A stretch of DNA of 40,490 nucleotides from Algoriphagus sp. Its GTDB lineage: Bacteria; Bacteroidota; Bacteroidia; Cytophagales; Cyclobacteriaceae. Where the stretch lies: contig JANQWS010000095.1 of the NCBI GenBank assembly GCA_030729785.1, positions 1 to 40,490 of the forward strand, written 5' to 3'. Shown one piece after another: positions 14,233 through 22,582 of this stretch. The number at the start of each line of letters is the position of its first letter. The stretch's first letter is position 1. A program made the translations under genes and the position numbers. Under the pieces are notes generated by a model. That model had not been told where the DNA came from and did not search any database. It saw only the letters and a program-made list of their open reading frames with translations.

Positions 14233-15306
14233 ATGAAGATTTTAGATCGGTTAATCATCAAGGAATTTTTAAAGACCTACTTTTTTGTGGTAGTGCTTCT
14301 CATTTTGGTAGTACTTGTGCTTGATTTTACCGAAAAAAATGACACCTACATTCGGAATCAAGTCCCTACATTGGATATTCTGGCTTACATGGGGAATTAT
14401 GGCTTGTATTTAAACAATCTGTTGACACCCATCACCGTGTTTATTTCCGTCATCTTCATCACTTCCAAGATGGCTGGCCGAACAGAAATCGTCGCAATTT
14501 TAAGTTCAGGCATCAGTTTTATTCGTTTGCTTCGTCCTTTTCTTTTTGCCGCAGTACTCATTGGGGCCACCAGTTTCGTGTTAAATGGATGGATCTTGCC
14601 TTCTGCTACTGCAGGTGTTGCTAAATTTAGAATGCAATACTTGGAAAAAGGGTCAGCTTCCACCGATCCGAATATTCACATCAAAGTAGGCCCAAATGCA
14701 TACGCCTACATCAGCAGGTTTTACAAAACGAGTTACACCGGCTACAGTTTTACATTGGAAGAAATTCGGGATGGAAGGTTGATATCTAAACTTTCCTCTG
14801 ACTTAATTCAATGGGATACTACCAAAAATGTGTGGAGACTTGAGAATTGGAGGCTTCGCATCTTGAAAGATAAGGGAGAGGACTATTTTACGGGAAGTGA
14901 GATGGATACCGTACTTTCCATCACCCCTACAGATTTTGAATTGCCGGCAAATCACCACGAGACGTTGAAGTTGCCAGAATTGAGCAAGCAAATCACCCTA
15001 CTCGAAGAGCGTGGCGCTGACAATGTGAGTTACTATCGGATTGAGCGGATAGTTCGCTATATGTCCCCATTTGCCTCCATTATCCTCACCTTTATTGGGG
15101 TGATCATGTCGGCTCGTAAAACGAGAGGGGGCTCTGGATTTCAAATTGCACTGGGGTTCTTCTTGGCTTTTGTGTACATTCTATTATTTATTTTATCACG
15201 CACCTTTGCAGAAGCAGGCACTACTTACCCAGTTCTTGCAGTTTGGCTTCCCAACTTACTTTTTGCTACTACGGGATTAATTTTGTACAAAACAGTCCCT
15301 AGATGA
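14233..15306 (+). CDS. LptF/LptG family (YjgP/YjgQ) inner-membrane permease
   Basis: A 357-residue protein with the YjgP/YjgQ layout. It begins with MKILDRLIIKEFLKTYFF and a first membrane helix (about 13-31). Further helices lie near 53-75 and 95-115, then a periplasmic beta-jellyroll-like middle (about 120-260), then three C-terminal helices (about 275-350). In the family, LptF and LptG are the membrane subunits of the ABC machine that extracts lipopolysaccharide from the inner membrane and passes it to the Lpt bridge. Which of the two this is cannot be decided from sequence alone. It starts 1 bp after tgt and overlaps the next gene by 4 bp, so the three are one operon. Confidence 0.88.
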   Translation: MKILDRLIIKEFLKTYFFVVVLLILVVLVLDFTEKNDTYIRNQVPTLDILAYMGNYGLYLNNLLTPITVFISVIFITSKMAGRTEIVAILSSGISFIRLLRPFLFAAVLIGATSFVLNGWILPSATAGVAKFRMQYLEKGSASTDPNIHIKVGPNAYAYISRFYKTSYTGYSFTLEEIRDGRLISKLSSDLIQWDTTKNVWRLENWRLRILKDKGEDYFTGSEMDTVLSITPTDFELPANHHETLKLPELSKQITLLEERGADNVSYYRIERIVRYMSPFASIILTFIGVIMSARKTRGGSGFQIALGFFLAFVYILLFILSRTFAEAGTTYPVLAVWLPNLLFATTGLILYKTVPR

Positions 15307-16205
15307 TTTCGACTACTGCGGCAAAAGATTATTTGCTACTTCATTTTATTGTGCTGATATGGGGAGGGACGGCTATCCTTGGATTGCTGATAAGTTTACC
15401 TTCTTTGGAGCTGGTTTTTTACCGAACCTTGTTGGCTACAGGAGGTGTCGCTATAGTGATGGCTGTGAAGAAAGTTCCTTTGGTTGTGGCCCCCAAAGAA
15501 TTACTCCAAATTGTAGGCGTAGGAGTGTTAATTTCCCTGCACTGGATCTTATTTTTCTGGTCTGCAAAAGTCTCCACCGCTTCGGTTTGCTTGGCGGGTA
15601 TGGCAACTACCTCCCTATGGACAGCATTCATTGATCCCTTGGTCAATAAAAAGGCAGTTAAACTGTATGAAGTGGCTTTAGGGCTCCTGGTTATTTCTGG
15701 TTTGGCAGTGATTTTTCAGTTTGAATCTGGCTATATCCTGGGGCTAGTGATGGCTGTAGGCTCTGCATTTTTATCAGCCTTATTTTCCGTATTCAATGGT
15801 CGCCTGACTCAAAGACACAGCCCGTATCAAATCACTTTGTACGAGATGGGCGCTGCTAGTTTGGTGGCATTGGTATTTCTTCCTATTTACGCCTACTTCA
15901 ATGAAAGTACCATTCAATGGGCATGGAAAGGAGACGACTGGTTTTGGCTCCTCATTTTAGGAGGGGTTTGTACGGTATATGCGTTTTCTGTTTCCGTAGA
16001 GTTGATGAAGCGCTTGCCTGTATTTTCCATAAACTTGACCATTAATTTGGAGCCGGTATACGGGATTATTTTGGCGGTGGTGATTTTTGGTGAAAAGGAA
16101 AAAATGACCGACCAATTTTACTTGGGAACAGGCATTATACTTATTTCTGTTCTGATGTACCCCGTCCTCAATTATTGGAATAAAAAAAGAAAATTGGTGT
16201 CTTAA
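15303..16205 (+). CDS. EamA/DMT superfamily transporter
   Basis: A 300-residue integral membrane protein with about ten hydrophobic segments arranged as two EamA repeats of five. Typical phrases are FIVLIWGGTAILGLLI, ALLATGGVAIV, WILFFWSAKVSTASVCLAGM near the end of repeat 1, and PVFSINLTINLEPVYGIILAVVIFGE near the end of repeat 2. The family exports or imports small metabolites such as amino acids. The substrate is not deducible. The start ATG overlaps the permease stop (ATGA), showing translational coupling. It ends the tgt operon; no clear terminator follows. Confidence 0.88.
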   Translation: MISTTAAKDYLLLHFIVLIWGGTAILGLLISLPSLELVFYRTLLATGGVAIVMAVKKVPLVVAPKELLQIVGVGVLISLHWILFFWSAKVSTASVCLAGMATTSLWTAFIDPLVNKKAVKLYEVALGLLVISGLAVIFQFESGYILGLVMAVGSAFLSALFSVFNGRLTQRHSPYQITLYEMGAASLVALVFLPIYAYFNESTIQWAWKGDDWFWLLILGGVCTVYAFSVSVELMKRLPVFSINLTINLEPVYGIILAVVIFGEKEKMTDQFYLGTGIILISVLMYPVLNYWNKKRKLVS

Positions 16206-16258
16206 AATAACCTGCAACTAAGATTTGAAAGTTAGATTCAAGGATATGTTGCGTCTAG

Positions 16259-17065
16259 TTACAAGCTTGCTTCAAAAACAGAATGGGTGGAGGGCCAGCT
16301 AGGTAGTATGGGTTTTTGATCAAACAATCCGAAAATACTAGATCCGGATCCTGACATAGAAGCATAAAAAGCTCCAGATTGGTAGAGTTTGGATTTTATG
16401 GCAGCCAACTCAGGATGGGCAAGAAATACAGAGGGTTCAAAGTCGTTGACCAATTCTTCTTTCCAACGGCCACGATCTGCTAAAATAGTCTCAAGTTTGG
16501 TTTCAGGAGTCTTGGGGACCACCCCAGCATAGGCCTCTTGGGTGCTCACATGGATTCCTGGATGAATCAGCACGAGGTAGGATCCTTGAAGGGATAGTGA
16601 AATTGGTTCAAGAATTTCACCTCTCCCACGAATAATTTTAGGAGTGTTTTCAATGAAAAAAGGACAATCACTCCCCAGTTCTGCAGCATATTCCTCTAAG
16701 AAGAAATCATCCAAGTGTAAATCAAAAAGGTTATTCATCAGCTTGAGCGCAAATGCACCATCGGCCGACCCTCCTCCCAGTCCTGCTCCCATTGGGATGT
16801 GCTTGTGTAGGTGGATTTGTAAATTGGGCAACCCCTGAAAATCTTTTTTAAGTAGCTTTTCCGCTTTCAAAATCAGGTTGTCCTTGGGATCTCCCGGCAC
16901 CGGTAATCCAGTAGCGGTCCAAGTGCTGTTTTTGTCCACAATCATTTCTAATGCATCGTAGAGCGGGATAGGAACCATACAGGACTCTAGGTCGTGGTAG
17001 CCATCTTTCCGCTTTTTGAGAACCTGAAGTCCGAGGTTGATCTTGGCGTTGGGAAAAGTAATCAT
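16259..17065 (-). CDS. ispE: 4-diphosphocytidyl-2-C-methyl-D-erythritol kinase
   Basis: A 268-residue GHMP kinase of the non-mevalonate isoprenoid pathway; it phosphorylates CDP-methylerythritol with ATP in the cytoplasm. The N-terminus PNAKINLGLQVLKKRKDGYH is the IspE signature (K8). The GHMP glycine-rich loop is PMGAGLGGGSADGA (91-104), GSDCPFF carries the catalytic Asp near 133, and the C-terminal motif is MSGSGSSIFG. I chose the ATG at 17065. An upstream in-frame extension to 17137 adds 24 hydrophobic residues that are not part of the family. A perfect -7 box lies about 16 bp upstream. It is transcribed divergently from the ilv operon. Confidence 0.95.
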   Translation of the reverse strand: MITFPNAKINLGLQVLKKRKDGYHDLESCMVPIPLYDALEMIVDKNSTWTATGLPVPGDPKDNLILKAEKLLKKDFQGLPNLQIHLHKHIPMGAGLGGGSADGAFALKLMNNLFDLHLDDFFLEEYAAELGSDCPFFIENTPKIIRGRGEILEPISLSLQGSYLVLIHPGIHVSTQEAYAGVVPKTPETKLETILADRGRWKEELVNDFEPSVFLAHPELAAIKSKLYQSGAFYASMSGSGSSIFGLFDQKPILPSWPSTHSVFEASL

Positions 17066-17080
17066 GGGCAACAATTTCAA

Positions 17081-17088
17081 CAAAAGTA
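17081..17088 (-). promoter_or_regulatory. Bacteroidota-type -7 box for ispE
   Basis: On the minus strand this reads TACTTTTG, a full match to TAnnTTTG, about 16 bp before the ispE ATG chosen here. If real, transcription would start close to or after the longer upstream start codon at 17137. This supports the shorter protein. Confidence 0.45.
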
Positions 17089-17402
17089 AGGGAAAAGAGG
17101 ATAGAATTAGTGTGTATTGATTTTTTAAAAACACCAATCAATCACTCTTTTTATTGTCATTTATCTGACTTATTATGCTGTTTATTATTGGAAACACGAA
17201 TGGAATTCAAAAAAATTGAAAAAAATAAAAATCAGTAGAATATTTTGATAAAGTTCGTGAATCGGGCAAATTTCAAAGATTCAAATTTGTGGATGGTTTA
17301 ATTTCAAAATTAAAGTCTGTAAATATAGATTTTACCCAATTTTTAACACTGAACTAGCCATTCCAAGAAGAATTAAATATTGTAAGTCTCGCTCCAGATA
17401 AT
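17089..17402. other. AT-rich divergent intergenic region between ispE and the ilv leader
   Basis: More than 300 bases without a credible gene. The stretch is strongly AT-rich (for example 17204-17260) and presumably carries the upstream control sites of the branched-chain operon. No clear inverted repeat or known riboswitch was recognised. Confidence 0.5.
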
Positions 17403-17410
17403 TAGTATTG
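17380..17410 (+). promoter_or_regulatory. Possible promoter of the ilv-leu operon leader
   Basis: TTG (17380-17382), a 20-bp spacer and TAGTATTG (17403-17410, one mismatch to TAnnTTTG) fit the spacing of the phylum's -33/-7 promoter. Transcription would start near 17415, about 35 nt before the leader peptide ATG. This is a motif-level guess. Confidence 0.35.
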
Positions 17411-17448
17411 CATAGTGATTCAATCCTGTGACCTCATTCCACTAGCTC

Positions 17449-17508
17449 ATGATTTACGCCTTGTTGCTTCCCCTGCGATTTAGCATTCTCCTTTCAATTT
17501 CCAAGTGA
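17449..17508 (+). CDS. Leader peptide of the ilv-leu operon (attenuation control)
   Basis: A 19-codon ORF, ATG 17449 to TGA 17506-17508, encoding MIYALLLPLRFSILLSISK. Six codons are Leu (17461, 17464, 17467, 17473, 17488, 17491) and three are Ile (17452, 17485, 17497), so 9 of 19 residues are end products of the operon downstream. The stop codon overlaps the 5' arm of a predicted antiterminator (17507-17522). A strong terminator follows 34 bp later and ilvD starts 12 bp after that. This is the layout of classical ribosome-mediated attenuation. No Shine-Dalgarno is evident before the ATG, as is common in this phylum. Its translation is inferred, not shown. Confidence 0.75.
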   Translation: MIYALLLPLRFSILLSISK

Positions 17509-17552
17509 GGCACAAGTTTATAGCGATATTCCTATACCTTATAAAGTGCCTC
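17507..17552 (+). promoter_or_regulatory. Predicted antiterminator hairpin of the ilv-leu leader
   Basis: GAGGCAC (17507-17513) pairs with GTGCCTC (17546-17552) and TTTATA (17517-17522) pairs with TATAAA (17540-17545). This makes 13 base pairs with a three-base AAG bulge. The 3' arm uses the same bases as the 5' arm of the terminator (17543-17552), so the two hairpins exclude each other. A ribosome at the leader stop codon would cover the 5' arm; one stalled at Leu codons would leave it free. Confidence 0.75.
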
Positions 17553-17574
17553 CAATTACAGAGGCACTTTTTTT
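17543..17574 (+). terminator. Attenuator terminator in front of ilvD
   Basis: A perfect 10-bp stem, AAAGTGCCTC (17543-17552) with GAGGCACTTT (17561-17570), has an 8-nt loop and is followed by Ts. It lies upstream of the first structural gene with its ATG only 12 bp further on. It can only act as a conditional stop for the operon's own transcript. Confidence 0.88.
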
Positions 17575-17586
17575 ATTTAAAATACA

Positions 17587-19275
17587 ATGGCCCAAAATCC
17601 ACTTAAAAAGCACAGTTGGGAAATAAGTGATAACCCTGAGCATCCAGCAGGAATGGCGATGCTGTATGCCACAGGCATGTCCGACAAAAAAATGAAGCAA
17701 CCCTTTGTTGGGATTGCTAGTTGCGGTTACGAAAGTAATCCCTGCAACATGCACCTCAATGACTTTGCTGCACATATCAAGGCATCCTCCCAAGAGGAAG
17801 AGCTGACCGGATTGGTATTTAATACAATAGGAATTTCTGATGGCACTTCCATGGGGACCTTGGGAATGCGCTATTCCCTTGTTTCGCGGGAAATAATCGC
17901 AGACTCCATCGAATCCTTTGTGCTAGGGCATTCTTTCGATGGGTGTATAGCCGTAGCTGGATGTGATAAAAATATGCCTGGTGCCATCATCGGAATGCTT
18001 CGAATCAATCGCCCTAGCATCATGGTGTATGGAGGTACCATTGCCTCAGGCCTCTACAAAGGGGAAAAGTTAAATATTGTCTCTGCATTTGAAGCATTTG
18101 GCAAAAAAATCCAAGGAACCATTACCCCAGAGGATTACGATGGGGTGATCCGAAATGCATGTCCTGGCGCAGGAGCCTGTGGGGGCATGTATACTGCCAA
18201 TACGATGTCTTCAGCCATTGAAGCTTTGGGCATGTCCTTGCCCTATTCAGCTTCCAATCCAGCTAATTCCCCTGAAAAATTACGGGAATGCCGGGAGGTG
18301 AATCATTACCTACGTATCTTATTGGAGATGGATTTGAAACCCAAGGACATCGTTACTCGAAAAAGTATTGAAAATGCAGTTCGGGTAGCTATTGCCCTCG
18401 GCGGTAGCACCAATGCTGTGCTCCATTTATTGGCGATTGCTCGGACAGCAGGGGTAGCATTTACCCTTCAAGATTTTAGAGAGCTCAATGGAAAGACCCC
18501 GATGGTCGGGGACTTTAAGCCTTCAGGCAAATTTCTAATGGAAGACTTGCACGAGCAGGGAGGTCTTCCAGCTTTCATGAAATACTTTTTAGAGCATGGA
18601 TACCTTCATGGAGATTGTCTTACTGTAACTGGCAAGACCTTAGCCGAAAATTTGGAAAAGGTAGAGGCGCTTATTCCTTCCAAAGTAAATGTGATCCATC
18701 CGGTAGAGACTCCAATCAAAAATACCGGTCACCTATGTATCCTAGAAGGCAACTTAGCTCCCGAAGGAGCTGTAGCTAAAATTACAGGCAAAGAAGGAAG
18801 GCTTTTTACTGGGCCAGCACGAGTATTCGATTCCGAGTTGGATGCCAACAATGCTATTCGTGACCATCAGGTCAAAGCCGGGGATGTAGTAGTCATCCGA
18901 AACGTGGGTCCAAAAGGAGCCCCAGGAATGCCAGAGATGCTCAAGCCAACCTCCATGATTATCGGGGCCGGGTTGGGTGCAGATGTTGCTCTTATTACAG
19001 ACGGACGCTTTTCGGGAGGTACACACGGGTTTGTGGTAGGTCATGTGACCCCAGAAGCTTGGTGTGGTGGGCCTATCGGCTTGCTCGTGGATGGTGATGT
19101 CATTACGATAGATACAGATAGCCAAGGGCTGCATGTGGCCGTCTCCGAAGAGGAGTTTGCAGTACGAAAATCCACTTGGATGCCCAAGTCTATTGAAGGA
19201 TTGCAAGGAACACTAAAAAAATACAATCGATTGGTGGCTACTGCCTCCGAAGGATGTGTTACCGATAAATTTTAA
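17587..19275 (+). CDS. ilvD: Dihydroxy-acid dehydratase
   Basis: A 562-residue protein of the usual length. It dehydrates 2,3-dihydroxy-3-methylbutanoate and 2,3-dihydroxy-3-methylpentanoate to the 2-keto acid precursors of Val/Leu and Ile. The iron-sulfur ligands and hallmarks are CGYESNPC (C46), AGCDKNMPG (C126) and [19 protein letters not shown] (C192, C198). The C-terminus has [24 protein letters not shown]. It is the first structural gene after the attenuator. Its stop lies 4 bp before the ilvB ATG. It is cytoplasmic and probably oxygen-sensitive through its Fe-S cluster. Confidence 0.97.
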   Translation: MAQNPLKKHSWEISDNPEHPAGMAMLYATGMSDKKMKQPFVGIASCGYESNPCNMHLNDFAAHIKASSQEEELTGLVFNTIGISDGTSMGTLGMRYSLVSREIIADSIESFVLGHSFDGCIAVAGCDKNMPGAIIGMLRINRPSIMVYGGTIASGLYKGEKLNIVSAFEAFGKKIQGTITPEDYDGVIRNACPGAGACGGMYTANTMSSAIEALGMSLPYSASNPANSPEKLRECREVNHYLRILLEMDLKPKDIVTRKSIENAVRVAIALGGSTNAVLHLLAIARTAGVAFTLQDFRELNGKTPMVGDFKPSGKFLMEDLHEQGGLPAFMKYFLEHGYLHGDCLTVTGKTLAENLEKVEALIPSKVNVIHPVETPIKNTGHLCILEGNLAPEGAVAKITGKEGRLFTGPARVFDSELDANNAIRDHQVKAGDVVVIRNVGPKGAPGMPEMLKPTSMIIGAGLGADVALITDGRFSGGTHGFVVGHVTPEAWCGGPIGLLVDGDVITIDTDSQGLHVAVSEEEFAVRKSTWMPKSIEGLQGTLKKYNRLVATASEGCVTDKF

Positions 19276-19279
19276 TTCC

Positions 19280-20971
19280 ATGGAAACTAAAATGAGAGGT
19301 GCAGATATTGTCGTTCGTTCGTTGATTGCCGAACAGGCGGAGTTAATTTTTGGATATCCTGGAGGCGCAATTATGCCAGTATACGATGCGCTCTACGACT
19401 ACCACGACCAAATCAAACATGTGCTTACACGCCATGAACAAGGAGCGATCCATGCCGCTCAAGGCTATGCGCGTATCTCAGGGAAGGTAGGGGTTTGCTT
19501 GGCTACCTCTGGCCCTGGAGCAACGAATTTGATTACAGGATTGGCAGATGCACAGATTGATAGTACTCCTTTGGTATGCATCACTGGTCAAGTTGCGGCA
19601 CATTTACTAGGCACAGATGCCTTTCAAGAAACGGACATGATGGGAATTTCTATGCCGGCTACCAAATGGAATATTCAGGTAAGGCATGTGGAAGATATTG
19701 CTCCTGCAATTGCCAAGGGATTTTTTATTGCGCGCTCCGGTAGACCGGGGGCAGTACTCATTGACATTACCAAAAATGCACAAGTGGATTTCGGGGAGTT
19801 TAATTACCAGCCCTGCCAGGAGTTTAGGTCTTATGTGACCAAACGACCTATTTCTGTCCCAGCCCTGCAAGAAGCAGCAGCACTCATAAACAGTGCAAGC
19901 CGCCCGTATGTATTGTTTGGTCAAGGGGTGATTTTAGGGAAAGCAGAAGGGGAATTAAAAGATTTTCTGGATAAATCAGGCATTCCTGCGGCATCTACTT
20001 TATTGGGTTCCGGGGCGCTTTCCGAAGATCATCCTAGCTATGTGGGGAAATTAGGCATGCATGGCAACTATGCCCCCAATTTGCTGACCAACCAATGCGA
20101 TGTATTGATAGCAGTCGGCATGCGATTTGATGACCGTGTGACGGGAGACCTTTCGCGTTATGCCAAGCAAGCCAAAATCATTCATCTAGAGCTTGATCCT
20201 GCTGAAATTAACAAAAATGTCAAGGCCACAGTGGCAGTATTGGGAGATTGTAAAGATAGCCTGACCCAATTAACAGCTGTAATTTCTGCGAAGACCTATC
20301 CGGATTGGATGGCCAAATTTCGAACTTTGGAGCTTCAAGAAAAAGAGGCTGTGGTCCAACACGATCTTACTCCTACCAAGGTGGGTTTGACCATGGGAGA
20401 GGTAATTCACATCATCAATCGTTACAAAGCAGACGATGCAGTCTTGGTTACAGATGTAGGACAGCATCAAATGATTGCTTGGAGGTACTATAATTACAAA
20501 AAAACACGGACTCAAGTGACTTCTGGTGGCCTTGGAACCATGGGTTTTGCCCTGCCTGCAGCGCTTGGAGCTCAACTTCACGACTATTCCCGTCAGGTGA
20601 TTTGTGTGGTGGGAGATGGAGGAATTCAAATGACCATTCAAGAGCTGGGAACCATTATGCAAACCAAAGCTCCCGTTAAAATTGTTTTGCTCAACAACAA
20701 TTATTTGGGAATGGTACGCCAATGGCAGCAAATGTTTTTTGACAAACGCTATTCCTTTACGGAATTAGATAATCCTGATTTTATCAAGCTTGCGGAAGCA
20801 TACGGAATCAAAGCCCAAAAAGTGGGAGAGCGGGGCGATCTTCAAGAAGCCATTGAAGACATGCTGATTCACGACGGCCCTTATTTTCTCGAAGTGGTAG
20901 TTGAGAAAGAAGACAATGTCTTTCCTATGATCGCTACTGGTTGCTCCGTAGAAGAAGTTCGACTACACTAA
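19280..20971 (+). CDS. ilvB: Acetolactate synthase, large catalytic subunit
   Basis: A 563-residue thiamine-diphosphate enzyme that condenses pyruvate with pyruvate or 2-oxobutyrate, the first common step to Val/Leu and Ile. Family marks are EQAELIFGYPGGAIMPVYDAL, the catalytic Glu in RHEQGAIHAAQGYAR, GKVGVCLATSGPGATNLITGLADA, and the C-terminal ThDP motif GDGGIQMTIQELGTIMQTKAPVKIVLLNN. I chose the ATG at 19280; an in-frame extension to 19256 runs into ilvD. It is followed 9 bp later by the regulatory subunit. Confidence 0.97.
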   Translation: METKMRGADIVVRSLIAEQAELIFGYPGGAIMPVYDALYDYHDQIKHVLTRHEQGAIHAAQGYARISGKVGVCLATSGPGATNLITGLADAQIDSTPLVCITGQVAAHLLGTDAFQETDMMGISMPATKWNIQVRHVEDIAPAIAKGFFIARSGRPGAVLIDITKNAQVDFGEFNYQPCQEFRSYVTKRPISVPALQEAAALINSASRPYVLFGQGVILGKAEGELKDFLDKSGIPAASTLLGSGALSEDHPSYVGKLGMHGNYAPNLLTNQCDVLIAVGMRFDDRVTGDLSRYAKQAKIIHLELDPAEINKNVKATVAVLGDCKDSLTQLTAVISAKTYPDWMAKFRTLELQEKEAVVQHDLTPTKVGLTMGEVIHIINRYKADDAVLVTDVGQHQMIAWRYYNYKKTRTQVTSGGLGTMGFALPAALGAQLHDYSRQVICVVGDGGIQMTIQELGTIMQTKAPVKIVLLNNNYLGMVRQWQQMFFDKRYSFTELDNPDFIKLAEAYGIKAQKVGERGDLQEAIEDMLIHDGPYFLEVVVEKEDNVFPMIATGCSVEEVRLH

Positions 20972-20980
20972 ATTGACCCT

Positions 20981-21481
20981 ATGAAACGCTATACCATATT
21001 TGTCATCACTGAAAATTTTATTGGGTTACTCAACCGGATCACGATAATTTTTACACGAAGAGGGATTAATATCGACGCGCTCACTGCTTCTGAAAGTCGA
21101 ATTCCAGGAGTACACCGCATCACCATTGAAGTGACGGTTACCGAAGAAACGGTCATTCAACTAGTCAATCAAATCGAAAAAATAATCGATGTCATCAAAG
21201 CCTTCCACCACGAAGATTCTGGAGTAGTTTACCAAGAACTGGCACTTTACAAACTTCCAGTTTCTCGTCTTGACGGAGGGTTGGAGAAAATTATACGAGA
21301 ACATCATGCCAAGATAATTGCGGCAGAACAAGACTTTGTGGTCTTGGAATTAACCGGTCATAAAGAAAAAACGAGAGAACTTTTGGAACTCCTCAAAGAC
21401 TACGGAATCCTCGAATTTGCTCGTTCCGGTAGGGTAGCAGTTGCCAAACGCATGTTGACCATCGATTCATTTGTGAACTAA
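20981..21481 (+). CDS. ilvN: Acetolactate synthase, small regulatory subunit
   Basis: A 166-residue protein. The N-terminal ACT domain (YTIFVITENFIGLLNRITIIFTRRGINIDALTAS) is typical of IlvN/IlvH and would bind valine to mediate feedback inhibition of IlvB. The C-terminal half (about 80-160), with ELALYKL and LELTGHKEKTRELLELLKDYGILEFARSGRVAV, is the second regulatory domain. Its position directly after ilvB supports the call. It could equally be named ilvH. Confidence 0.95.
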   Translation: MKRYTIFVITENFIGLLNRITIIFTRRGINIDALTASESRIPGVHRITIEVTVTEETVIQLVNQIEKIIDVIKAFHHEDSGVVYQELALYKLPVSRLDGGLEKIIREHHAKIIAAEQDFVVLELTGHKEKTRELLELLKDYGILEFARSGRVAVAKRMLTIDSFVN

Positions 21482-21517
21482 ACTCAACCTAAAAATCTAT
21501 TCTTAACATCTTTTACT

Positions 21518-22561
21518 ATGAAATTGAAATTTGGAAACGTTGAAGAAAACGTAGTAACTAGAGAGGAATTTCCTCTAGAAAAAGCAAGAGAAGTCTTAAA
21601 AGACGAAGTGATTGCAGTCATAGGATACGGGGTGCAAGGCCCAGGTCAAGCGCTTAATCTTCGAGACAATGGCTTTAAGGTGATTGTAGGGCAGCGAAGC
21701 GGCTCTAAAACTTGGGATAAAGCCATTGCCGATGGTTGGGTACCAGGTGAAACTCTGTTTGAAATTGAAGAAGCCTGCTCTCGTGGGACAATTCTCCAAT
21801 TTTTGCTTTCAGATGCCGGTCAAATCACCTTGTGGCCTACCTTGAAAAAACACTTAACTCCTGGTAAGGCCCTTTATTTCTCCCATGGGTTTGGAATCAC
21901 GTACAAAGAGAAAACCGGAATTATTCCTCCCCCAGATGTAGATGTGATCTTGGTTGCTCCAAAAGGTTCAGGTACCTCTCTACGAAGAATGTTTGTCGAA
22001 GGGAGAGGTTTAAATTCTTCCTATGCAATTTACCAAGATGGCACAGGCAGAGCCAAGGAGCGCGTAGTGGCTCTTGGTATTGGTGTGGGTTCGGGCTACC
22101 TGTTTGAAACCGACTTCTACCGAGAGGTGACTTCAGATTTGACTGGCGAGCGTGGCACCCTTATGGGAGCAATTCAAGGTATTTTTGCTGCTCAATACGA
22201 GGTGCTTCGTGCGAATGGACATACCCCTTCTGAAGCGTTCAACGAGACCGTAGAAGAATTGACCCAATCCCTGATGCCACTGGTAGCTGAAAATGGAATG
22301 GATTGGATGTATGCCAACTGCTCTACGACTGCACAGCGAGGGGCTTTGGATTGGTGGAAGCCTTTCCGAGATGCGACTAAGCCTGTATTTGAAGCGCTTT
22401 ATGCGTCTGTAAAATCAGGAGCTGAGGCTCAAAAATCAATTGATTCGAACTCTAAGGCAGATTACAGAGAAAAACTTGAGGCCGAATTGGCACAACTTCG
22501 TGATTCTGAAATGTGGCAAGCAGGCGCAGTTGTACGCAAATTGAGACCAGAAAATAATTAA
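21518..22561 (+). CDS. ilvC: Ketol-acid reductoisomerase (NADP+)
   Basis: A 347-residue protein. It isomerises and reduces 2-acetolactate or 2-aceto-2-hydroxybutyrate. The N-terminal Rossmann loop is VIGYGVQGPGQALNLRDNG, followed by VIVGQRSGSKTWDKA, which includes the residues that usually bind the NADPH phosphate. The C-terminal knotted domain carries FETDFYREVTSDLTGERGTLMG, the metal-binding Asp/Glu site. The sequence departs from the common short class I form (for example PKGSGTSLRRMFVEGRGLNSS), a variant I associate with Bacteroidota. It starts 36 bp after ilvN. Confidence 0.95.
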   Translation: MKLKFGNVEENVVTREEFPLEKAREVLKDEVIAVIGYGVQGPGQALNLRDNGFKVIVGQRSGSKTWDKAIADGWVPGETLFEIEEACSRGTILQFLLSDAGQITLWPTLKKHLTPGKALYFSHGFGITYKEKTGIIPPPDVDVILVAPKGSGTSLRRMFVEGRGLNSSYAIYQDGTGRAKERVVALGIGVGSGYLFETDFYREVTSDLTGERGTLMGAIQGIFAAQYEVLRANGHTPSEAFNETVEELTQSLMPLVAENGMDWMYANCSTTAQRGALDWWKPFRDATKPVFEALYASVKSGAEAQKSIDSNSKADYREKLEAELAQLRDSEMWQAGAVVRKLRPENN

Positions 22562-22582
22562 TGTACCCAAACCCCAAAGGTC

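Noticed and set aside
17066-17137. Longer ispE starting at 17137
   Set aside because: The extra 24 residues are a hydrophobic, non-family stretch, and a -7 promoter box lies inside it.
19256-19279. Longer ilvB start inside ilvD
   Set aside because: The extra residues MLPINFNS are only the shifted ilvD 3' end; ATG 19280 fits the family.
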